6,690 bases of DNA from Actinomycetota bacterium (GTDB lineage Bacteria; Actinomycetota; Actinomycetes; S36-B12). Location of the stretch: NCBI GenBank assembly GCA_010029945.1, contig RGQW01000090.1, positions 1-6,690 of the forward strand. The letters are read 5' to 3'. The first letter of the stretch is position 1. Each line of letters opens with the position of its first letter. A model generated the notes under the pieces. That model searched no databases and was not told where the DNA came from. It saw only the letters and a list, made by a program, of their open reading frames with translations. Below, piece after piece: positions 1 to 4,654 of this stretch. Position numbers and translations under genes: made by a program.

Positions 1-561
1 TTCGAGTTCGTCACGGGTGAAAACGATGCCCGTCGGGTTGTGGGGTGAGTTCAGCAACAGCGCCTTGGTGCGAGGAGTAATCGCCGCGCGAAGCCTGTCA
101 ATGTCTGGACGCAAGCCTGGGCCGGACAGGGGCACGCCCACACGCACCCCATCTGCCAGCGATACCCCGGCCGCGTAGATGTCGAAGCGCGGTTCAAACA
201 TGACCACTTCGTCGCCGCGTTCGACGAAGGCGAGCAGGGTTGACTGCAGCGCCTCGGATGCGCCGGTCGTCACGACGACTCCGGAATCAGAGTCCACTGA
301 CAACCCGTAGAAGCGTGCCGAGTGCTGGGCAATGGCCTGACGAAGATCGGGAACTCCGGGCGCGGGAGGGTATTGGTTGCCACGACCGTCCGCGATGCAC
401 GCCCGCGCGACCTCGGCGACCTCCGCGGGACCGTCGGTGTCCGGAAATCCTTGGCCGAGGTTGATCGACCCGGTCTGTCGAGCGAGGTCCGACATTTCCG
501 CGAAGATGCTGGTCGCGTGCTCGCGCATACGCGCGACCAGGAGCGGTGGCTGTCCCTGCAC
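1..561 (-). CDS. dapC: DapC-like PLP-dependent aminotransferase (N-succinyldiaminopimelate aminotransferase), 5' part only
   Basis: This is the first 187 codons of a fold-type I, class I/II aminotransferase; the rest lies beyond the left edge. In the family, DapC transfers an amino group from glutamate to N-succinyl-2-amino-6-ketopimelate in cytoplasmic lysine/diaminopimelate synthesis. Seen: an N-terminal block with IFAEMSDLA and INLGQGFPDTDGP (residues about 19-45), close to what I remember of mycobacterial DapC; NQYPPAPGVPDLRQAIA (62-78); the cofactor-phosphate region TTGASEA (98-104); FEPRFDIYAAGV (122-133); and the hallmark NSPHNPTG (171-178), whose Asn contacts PLP. The Schiff-base lysine would lie outside the window. 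GTG at 561 is chosen because no other start lies upstream in frame; ATG at 528 is the alternative but would remove residues before the conserved block. There is no usable Shine-Dalgarno site, but a TAGCGT hexamer sits 7 nt before the GTG. The gene is divergent from the acyl-CoA-dehydrogenase-like gene. The family is secure. The exact substrate is less so, because kynurenine and other aminotransferases share these motifs. Confidence 0.85.
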   Translation of the reverse strand, partial: MQGQPPLLVARMREHATSIFAEMSDLARQTGSINLGQGFPDTDGPAEVAEVARACIADGRGNQYPPAPGVPDLRQAIAQHSARFYGLSVDSDSGVVVTTGASEALQSTLLAFVERGDEVVMFEPRFDIYAAGVSLADGVRVGVPLSGPGLRPDIDRLRAAITPRTKALLLNSPHNPTGIVFTRDELE

Positions 562-568
562 CTCCCGA

Positions 569-574
569 ACGCTA
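569..574 (-). promoter_or_regulatory. Putative -10 element for leaderless dapC-like mRNA
   Basis: Read on the minus strand, TAGCGT matches the actinobacterial -10 consensus TANNNT and ends 7 nt before the GTG start at 561, so transcription would begin at or next to the start codon. No -35 consensus is visible, and its place would fall in the start region of the opposite gene. The site is inferred from position only. Confidence 0.4.
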
Positions 575-581
575 GTGGCCT

Positions 582-587
582 TACCGT
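582..587 (+). promoter_or_regulatory. Putative -10 element for leaderless acyl-CoA-dehydrogenase-like mRNA
   Basis: TACCGT matches TANNNT and is separated by six bases (GGGGGT) from the GTG start at 594. This is the spacing expected for a leaderless transcript. It lies 7 bp from the opposing -10 candidate, so the two promoters would overlap and RNA polymerase could probably occupy only one at a time. The site is inferred from position only. Confidence 0.4.
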
Positions 588-593
588 GGGGGT

Positions 594-1703
594 GTGGAGT
601 ATGTGGACGTCGTTGGACCCGACGAAGGGGTAGGTGAGTGGCGGCTCGATGCCGCCGCTGACGAGGTCCTCGCCGATATCGCCGACCGCGCCGCCGAGAA
701 CGACGCCCGGGGTATCGACCGCGCACAGCTCGATGCGCTCGCGGCCGTCGGCCTGGTGGGCACGGCACTCGACCCTCCCGCGCGTCAGCGGGAGGTAGCC
801 GAACGCATCGCGATGGTGGACGCGTCGGTGTGGTTCTGCTGGGCGCAGCACCAATCACCCTTGAGGACGTTGGCTGCCGCTGAGCCGGCAGACCATGCTC
901 CCCTGGTCGATGAAATCAAGGCTCGCTGGTTAGCGGGGCTCTCGAATGGATCGAATGTGGGCGCGGTTGCTTTCGCTCACCTTCGGCGGCCCGGACCCGC
1001 CAACCCCGTTGCTGAGCGGGTGCACGGTGGGTGGTCGATCACGGGGACGCTCGACTGGGTGACGTCGTGGGATATCGCCGACGTGATGTTGTTGATGGTG
1101 CGTGGAGCGGGGCACTACGCCGATTCGATTATCTGCATGTATCTGGCGGCGGGACGAGATCCTGCTTACCTCGAGGGGCTCCACGTCCATGAGCCGTTAG
1201 AGCTTCTGGCCATGTCCGGGACACATACCCGCCCGATGACCCTCGATGGCGTCATGATCCCGGACACGAACGTCGCCGCCGTGAAAAATTTCCACGAGTG
1301 GGCCGAGGCGGATGCGAAGAAGACGCTTGACGCGAATCCAGCTACCTTCGGCATCGTGCGAGGTGCGGTGTCGGAACTACATGCGATCGCTGAGCGTCGC
1401 AACGACTCTCAGATGCGTGACCTGGTCGCCACCATGCGATCGAAAGCTATCCGACTGCGTCGTGACGTTTACGCCGCTGTGGAGGCTGGTGGGGCCGATC
1501 AAACCCGGCTCGCCATGCGTGCGGAGTCGTTGGATCTCGCAGCCCGAGCTGCAACCGCGGTGATCACTGCGAAGGCTGGAGCCTCTATGCAGCGCGGCTG
1601 CACCGCGGAGCGACGACTTCGCGAAGCGATGTTCTTGCAGGTGCAAGCGCAGACGGCGGCGACGCGGCACGCGTCGCTCGCGTTGATCGAAGGGCAGATG
1701 TAG
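594..1703 (+). CDS. Acyl-CoA dehydrogenase-fold flavoprotein, substrate unknown
   Basis: The 369-residue product resembles the acyl-CoA dehydrogenase superfamily, FAD enzymes that oxidise acyl-CoA thioesters, which also includes DszC/HsaA-type flavin monooxygenases. Seen: a helical N-terminal part to about residue 115; a middle beta-domain stretch with GGWSITGTLDWVTSWDIADV (145-164), like the family's 'G..ltG.K.w.T....AD' pattern; a second strand region with LDGVMIPDTNVAAV (217-230); then a helical C-terminal domain with FGIVRGAVSELHAIAERR (252-269) and AERRLREAMFLQVQAQT (338-354). The C-terminal helix lacks an obvious YEGT-like segment bearing the catalytic glutamate of true dehydrogenases, so dehydrogenation should not be assumed. 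The length is slightly short for the family (about 380-400). GTG at 594 is preferred for its TACCGT hexamer; GTG at 603 is possible. Upstream and divergent is the aminotransferase; an SDR follows after about 60 bp on the same strand. The fold is fairly sure, the reaction unknown. Confidence 0.75.
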   Translation: MEYVDVVGPDEGVGEWRLDAAADEVLADIADRAAENDARGIDRAQLDALAAVGLVGTALDPPARQREVAERIAMVDASVWFCWAQHQSPLRTLAAAEPADHAPLVDEIKARWLAGLSNGSNVGAVAFAHLRRPGPANPVAERVHGGWSITGTLDWVTSWDIADVMLLMVRGAGHYADSIICMYLAAGRDPAYLEGLHVHEPLELLAMSGTHTRPMTLDGVMIPDTNVAAVKNFHEWAEADAKKTLDANPATFGIVRGAVSELHAIAERRNDSQMRDLVATMRSKAIRLRRDVYAAVEAGGADQTRLAMRAESLDLAARAATAVITAKAGASMQRGCTAERRLREAMFLQVQAQTAATRHASLALIEGQM

Positions 1704-1728
1704 GGCGGCCACCGTCCAGCCGCGCCCT
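1702..1728 (+). terminator. Possible stem-loop after the acyl-CoA-dehydrogenase-like gene
   Basis: AGGGCGGC (1702-1709) can pair with GCCGCGCCCT (1719-1728) across a 9-nt loop, with a two-base bulge. It overlaps the stop codon, and no T tract follows. It could be a weak U-less terminator or attenuate readthrough into the SDR, or it could be chance in GC-rich DNA. Confidence 0.25.
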
Positions 1729-1765
1729 GTCTGCGCGACGATGCCAAATCCGTCATGCTGTGCGG

Positions 1766-2572
1766 ATGGCTGAGCCTGCCGAAGCGATCCAGTCCCCACC
1801 CGTTGCCCTGGTGACGGGTCCAACGGCAGGAATCGGCCGAGCATTCGCCACCGAACTCGCACGGCAGGGCCATGACCTTGTCTTGGTGAGCAGAGACGAG
1901 AGTCGATTGCAGACCGTGGCGCGAGAATTTGAAGCGCAGTTCGGTGTCGCATCAACAATCATCGCGGCTGATCTTTCGATCGCGGCGGATCTCACGCGGG
2001 TCGAAGAGTTCGTCTCGGAACATCGTGTGGACGTACTAGTCAACAACGCTGGGTTCGGGATTCGCGGTGGCTTCCTGACGAACGACGTGGAGGCCGAACA
2101 GCAACTGCTCGAGGTGATGGTGGTTGCGGTGATGCGACTGACAAGGGCAGCACTTCCGGGGATGGTCGAACGACGACGTGGGTACGTCTTCACAGTGAGC
2201 AGTGTTGCGGGATGGATCGCCGGAGGGACCTACTCCGCGGCGAAGGCGTGGGCGACGGTGTTCACCGAAGGTCTCCAAGCGGATCTCGCAGGGACCGGAG
2301 TGCGGGCTGTTGCGGTGTGCCCCGGCTACACACGAACCGAATTTCACGCTCGTGCCGGAATCAACATGGGGTCAGTTTCCGATCCCTTGTGGCTTGAGGC
2401 CGACGATGTGGTCTCCCAGGCTCTGCGCGATGCCCGTGCGGGTCGCGTCGTGAGCGTGGCGGGATGGCAATACAAGGCACTGAGTGTCCTGTTGGGTGTC
2501 CTGCCTCGCCCGCTCATTCGGCTTGTGGGTCAGTCCGGTCAGATCGCGGCTCGGTTCGGTCGCGACCGGTAA
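1766..2572 (+). CDS. SDR-family NAD(P)-dependent oxidoreductase
   Basis: This is a classical short-chain dehydrogenase/reductase (268 residues), a Rossmann-fold enzyme that interconverts an alcohol and a carbonyl with NAD(P). Seen (numbered from ATG 1766): cofactor motif TGPTAGIG (17-24); an Arg after the second strand (VSRDESR), often associated with NADP preference; DL at about 69-70; NNAG (93-96); active-site Ser in VSSVAG (144-149); catalytic Tyr156 and Lys160 in YSAAK; and CPGYTRTEF (185-193) after the sixth strand. The Ser-to-Tyr spacing is about three residues shorter than in many SDRs. The C-terminal 35 residues include a hydrophobic stretch, ALSVLLGVLPRPLIRLV, which could associate with membrane or form the substrate lid; COG0300-type (DltE-like) SDRs have similar tails. 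ATG 1766 is chosen because CATGCT lies six bases upstream; GTG 1760 would add two residues. It follows the acyl-CoA-dehydrogenase-like gene on the same strand, possibly co-transcribed. The substrate cannot be read from sequence. Confidence 0.9.
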   Translation: MAEPAEAIQSPPVALVTGPTAGIGRAFATELARQGHDLVLVSRDESRLQTVAREFEAQFGVASTIIAADLSIAADLTRVEEFVSEHRVDVLVNNAGFGIRGGFLTNDVEAEQQLLEVMVVAVMRLTRAALPGMVERRRGYVFTVSSVAGWIAGGTYSAAKAWATVFTEGLQADLAGTGVRAVAVCPGYTRTEFHARAGINMGSVSDPLWLEADDVVSQALRDARAGRVVSVAGWQYKALSVLLGVLPRPLIRLVGQSGQIAARFGRDR

Positions 2573-2575
2573 CTG

Positions 2576-3355
2576 CTACTTCTTCTTTTTTGCCTTCTTG
2601 ATTCGCAGGTACTTGGTCGCAGTTTCCTCAGCGCCATTGGCCATCTCGATCGTGACGGTTACCGCGTAGCGACCCGCGGAGAGCTTCTGCTTGCCCTTCG
2701 GGCGAATCCGCATACTCATTTCCGCCTCGCCAGCTTCGGTAACCCGCGTGCCGAGAATGCGGGGATCTCCGGTGGGGCGCGGGTTCTTGCCCTTGGTGAG
2801 TCGCTGGATGGAGAACGTCACGTCCTGTTGCACGGCCTTCTCGCCATCGAGGACGCAGTAGGCGCTCACGTTCATGCGTTGCTTCTGACGAACGACCTTG
2901 GGTGCGCTGAGGAAGATGACCGAACTCTGGGCCTCGATCAACGGCGACACTGTCGGCGTCGAAGTGGTGGCCGCCGGTGCGAGTCGTCGGTTCTGAACCG
3001 AGGAGGTGCTGGAGGCGCTACCTGCGTCGGGAGCGGCCTCAGACTCGCCGGGTGTGTCCGGGGTAACGGGTGTGTCCGGGGTATCGGGGGTCTGCGGCTC
3101 TTCGGGAGTCTGCGGTTCCTCGGGTGTGCTGGGTGTGTCCGGGGTCTGCGGCTCTTCGGGTGTGCTCGGGGTGTCCGGCGTGGAGGGTTCCTCCTGCCGA
3201 TTCCGGCGCTCTTCGTGTCGGGCGTCCCGGCGCTCGTGAGCTGCCTCTTGACGGGAGTGACCGAAGTCGGAGTTTCCGGGTCCGGCGTAGGCCATTGGTG
3301 CAAGTCCGGTGATCATCACCAGCGAAGCGGCGATAGTGGCGATGGACTTCTTCAT
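2576..3355 (-). CDS. Secreted protein with Thr-Pro repeat stalk and beta-rich C-terminal domain; function unknown
   Basis: I do not recognise this 259-residue protein. Residues 1-24 look like a Sec signal peptide: MKKS, a hydrophobic core (IATIAASLVMITGLAPM), then a probable cleavage after AYA. Residues 33-56 are highly charged and rich in Arg, Glu and His (HERRDARHEERRNRQEE). Residues 57-102 are an extended stalk with proline at every third position (S/D/V-T-P, E-E-P, Q-T-P). A Ser/Ala/Thr-rich linker follows to about 137. Residues 138-254 alternate hydrophobic and polar positions, with GRYAVTVTIEMANGAEETAT near the end, like an Ig-type beta-sandwich, and include a single Cys (167). The tail is KKAKKKK. 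There is no LPXTG, lipobox or membrane anchor, so it is probably released or bound to the wall by charge or by the repeats. ATG 3355 has AGGGAG five bases upstream. The stop codon lies three bases from that of the convergent SDR. A role in the cell envelope is a guess. Confidence 0.85.
   Translation of the reverse strand: MKKSIATIAASLVMITGLAPMAYAGPGNSDFGHSRQEAAHERRDARHEERRNRQEEPSTPDTPSTPEEPQTPDTPSTPEEPQTPEEPQTPDTPDTPVTPDTPGESEAAPDAGSASSTSSVQNRRLAPAATTSTPTVSPLIEAQSSVIFLSAPKVVRQKQRMNVSAYCVLDGEKAVQQDVTFSIQRLTKGKNPRPTGDPRILGTRVTEAGEAEMSMRIRPKGKQKLSAGRYAVTVTIEMANGAEETATKYLRIKKAKKKK
3050..3187 (-). repeat. Thr-Pro coding repeat with a 36-bp unit
   Basis: This stretch encodes residues 57-102 of the secreted protein, with proline every third residue. 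A 12-residue unit DTPSTPEEPQTP occurs twice in a row (residues 61-84), followed by a half unit EEPQTP (85-90) and DTP/VTP triplets. Such tracts expand and contract by slippage, so length may vary between strains. The extended polyproline-like chain would act as a spacer. Confidence 0.85.
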
Positions 3356-3360
3356 GATGA

Positions 3361-3366
3361 CTCCCT
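3361..3366 (-). promoter_or_regulatory. Ribosome binding site of the secreted repeat protein
   Basis: On the minus strand AGGGAG lies five bases before the ATG at 3355 and fixes that start. No TANNNT -10 was found close upstream, so the promoter is probably further back, near the dyads at 3452-3502. Confidence 0.7.
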
Positions 3367-3451
3367 GTTGACTCGTGTCGTCTTGCTGTGACCCGAACGT
3401 TGGCAGTCTCGGGCGAAAAAGCCCAGGAAAATCAGGGGATTTCGAGAAAGC

Positions 3452-3467
3452 GGGGTACTAGCTACCC
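3452..3467. promoter_or_regulatory. Imperfect dyad, operator-like (GGGGTACTAGCTACCC)
   Basis: Arms GGGTA and TACCC flank CTAGC. It shares GGGGT-CTAGC, with one difference, with the perfect palindrome at 3485-3500, and the two CTAG centres are 33 bp apart, about three helical turns. The site lies about 100 bp upstream of the secreted-protein start. A regulator bound to both sites is a reasonable guess; I cannot name one. Confidence 0.35.
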
Positions 3468-3482
3468 GGTGCAAAATCGGTG

Positions 3483-3502
3483 ATGGGGTGCTAGCACCCC
3501 AT
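3483..3502 (-). terminator. Perfect 20-bp palindrome: terminator hairpin or operator
   Basis: The core is GGGGTGCTAGCACCCC with one more AT pair on each side. As RNA it forms an 8-bp stem with a CUAG loop. On the minus strand it begins 38 bases past the stop of the hydrolase-like gene and is followed at a short distance by ATTTTG, which is consistent with an imperfect intrinsic terminator. Its perfect symmetry and the related dyad 33 bp away equally suit a dimeric repressor site for the secreted-protein gene. Confidence 0.45.
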
Positions 3503-3540
3503 GTGTGCACGTAGGCGGGTCAGAGCCGCGTCGCGGGCCT

Positions 3541-4071
3541 TCAGGCTCCGCGGAGAATCCGTAGAACCTCGTCCTCTGGTCGTTGCGACACCACCCACTC
3601 CCAACCAGAGAGGCGGACAGCCGAGGACACATCCTCGGAGTCCGCGTACACAACCGAGACCGGGCAGTCGGGCCAGGTATCCGAGGACGCCGGCAGATGG
3701 GGATCGATGAGCACATAGGAGCGGACCCGTCGATGTTGGCTGCGCATGGACAGCGCAATGGCAGGAAGTGCGAGGCACGTGGGGCCGTAGGCGACGAAGG
3801 TGACTGGTTCCGGGCAATGCACGCTCATCAGGGCAGCGCATAGTCGTTGGGCGTAGATGGGTGCGTGGAGATCCGCGACGTTCCGATGCGCGACGTCCTG
3901 ATGCGCGACGTCATGGTCCGCACCACCGTTCTTGGCGATAGCGAGATCCACGAGCTGGAGATCCGGAGCAGCTGACTCGTCGAAAGCAGTGCGCAGAGTT
4001 CGAATGAGGTCGCTTCGTCCACGCCACGACGCCTCGGGCAAGACGATGACACCGCCGCCAGCATCGAACAT
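3541..4071 (-). CDS. Hypothetical protein, possibly a degenerate alpha/beta-hydrolase
   Basis: I do not recognise this 176-residue protein with certainty. The middle and end read like part of an alpha/beta-hydrolase: a hydrophobic strand, a turn and a helix in VTFVAYGPTCLALPAIALS (90-108), then YVLIDPHLPAS (119-129), then PVSVVYADSED (137-147). In active members the turn is GxSxG with a nucleophilic serine; here the equivalent is A-Y-G-P-T, with glycine at the serine position, so catalysis by the usual mechanism is unlikely. No signal peptide or membrane segment is seen, so it is probably cytoplasmic. Residues 53-67 are three copies of a five-residue repeat. The protein is short for the fold (usually 250 or more). 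ATG 4071 is supported by TACTGT 7 nt upstream. The gene is divergent from pyrE with 37 bp between, and the secreted-protein gene follows 185 bp downstream. The similarity is a by-eye judgement; a structural fold search would decide it. Confidence 0.7.
   Translation of the reverse strand: MFDAGGGVIVLPEASWRGRSDLIRTLRTAFDESAAPDLQLVDLAIAKNGGADHDVAHQDVAHRNVADLHAPIYAQRLCAALMSVHCPEPVTFVAYGPTCLALPAIALSMRSQHRRVRSYVLIDPHLPASSDTWPDCPVSVVYADSEDVSSAVRLSGWEWVVSQRPEDEVLRILRGA
3871..3915 (-). repeat. Three tandem 15-bp repeats inside the hydrolase-like gene
   Basis: On the plus strand the units are ATCCGCGACGTTCCG, ATGCGCGACGTCCTG and ATGCGCGACGTCATG. They keep the reading frame and encode HDVAH, QDVAH and RNVAD on the minus strand (residues 53-67). 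The last two units are nearly identical at the DNA level, which suggests recent duplication. Confidence 0.85.
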
Positions 4072-4078
4072 GTCGTTA

Positions 4079-4084
4079 ACAGTA
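4079..4084 (-). promoter_or_regulatory. Putative -10 element for the leaderless hydrolase-like gene
   Basis: Minus-strand TACTGT (TANNNT) ends 7 nt before ATG 4071. There is no Shine-Dalgarno site in between. It is back to back with the pyrE -10 candidate, 12 bp apart. Confidence 0.4.
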
Positions 4085-4096
4085 GGCCCGGCTGTC

Positions 4097-4102
4097 TAGG
4101 GT
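4097..4102 (+). promoter_or_regulatory. Putative -10 element for leaderless pyrE
   Basis: TAGGGT matches TANNNT and is followed by six bases (GAAGGC) and then ATG 4109. GAAGG also looks like a Shine-Dalgarno site but ends one base before the ATG, too close to serve. No clear -35 is visible. Confidence 0.45.
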
Positions 4103-4108
4103 GAAGGC

Positions 4109-4654
4109 ATGTCGTCGACAGTCGCGTGGACCTCTCTTAGGCAGCAGATCGTTGATAAGGCGGTGGTGCACGGAAAGGTCATACTCTCGAGTGGTCGCGA
4201 GGCCGACTACTACGTCGACTTGCGCCGGGTGACTTTGGATGCCGTCGCCGCCCCGTTGGTGGGAGACGTCATGCGTGAGGTGACGAGCGATTGGGAGTAT
4301 GAAGCCGTCGGCGGATTGACCCTCGGTGCCGACCCGGTAGCGACAGCAATGTTGCATTCGGCCGCGCGAGCTGGGCGCGAACTGGACGCTTTCGTGGTCC
4401 GTAAAAGCGAAAAGACCCATGGCCTCCAGCGACGAATCGAAGGTCCGGATGTGTCGGGACGCCGCGTGCTGGCCGTTGAGGACACCTCGACGACGGGAGG
4501 ATCGGTACTCACGGCGGTCGACGCTCTCCTTGAGGTTGGGGCGATCGTTACCGGGGTGGCGGTGATCGTAGATCGAGGCGCGGGACCGGCTATCAAGGAG
4601 CGCGGTCTGGAGTACCGGGCGGCCTACTCTCTGGGTGACCTCGGTCTTGGATGA
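4109..4654 (+). CDS. pyrE: Orotate phosphoribosyltransferase
   Basis: This enzyme converts orotate and PRPP to orotidine 5'-monophosphate and pyrophosphate, the fifth step of cytoplasmic UMP synthesis. The 181-residue length is normal. Seen: a substrate-side motif near the N terminus, ILSSGREADYYVDLRRVTLD (25-44), with the family's SG..S.YY.D pattern in slightly altered form; a type I PRTase core with GGLTLGADPVATA (68-80); the mobile-loop lysines in FVVRKSEKTHG (95-105); and the PRPP-binding loop VLAVEDTSTTGGS (120-132), with the acidic pair Glu124-Asp125. ATG 4109 is the start; TAGGGT six bases upstream suggests a leaderless message. The 3' end overlaps the start of the RNA methyltransferase by 20 bases, so the two are almost certainly co-transcribed. 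A pyrE-SpoU methyltransferase pairing is known from corynebacteria and mycobacteria. Function is secure. Confidence 0.96.
   Translation: MSSTVAWTSLRQQIVDKAVVHGKVILSSGREADYYVDLRRVTLDAVAAPLVGDVMREVTSDWEYEAVGGLTLGADPVATAMLHSAARAGRELDAFVVRKSEKTHGLQRRIEGPDVSGRRVLAVEDTSTTGGSVLTAVDALLEVGAIVTGVAVIVDRGAGPAIKERGLEYRAAYSLGDLGLG

Noticed and set aside
270..854. Long minus-strand open frame across the aminotransferase and the start of the acyl-CoA-dehydrogenase-like gene
   Set aside because: Arg/Pro/Ser-rich product without domain motifs, lying across two well-supported genes in other frames.
2576..2600. Basic KKAKKKK tail as part of a sortase sorting signal
   Set aside because: There is no LPXTG-like motif and no hydrophobic segment before the tail.
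3006..3239. Plus-strand frame encoding GVSGVSGVCGSSG repeats, collagen-like at first sight
   Set aside because: It is the antisense reading of the Thr-Pro repeat of the secreted protein; the minus frame has a signal peptide, a ribosome binding site and a normal C-terminal domain.
2938..3303. Minus-strand Pro/Arg-rich frame within the secreted-protein gene
   Set aside because: A shifted reading of the same repeat with no start signal; a product of the repeat's base composition.
3411..3424. GGGC-GAAAAA-GCCC stem-loop upstream of the secreted-protein gene
   Set aside because: The stem is only four base pairs and there is no supporting context; too weak to call a terminator or riboswitch.
3367..3482. 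Possible riboswitch (such as c-di-AMP type) before the secreted-protein gene
   Set aside because: None of the conserved sequence blocks of riboswitch classes I know could be recognised, and no multi-stem fold was evident by eye.
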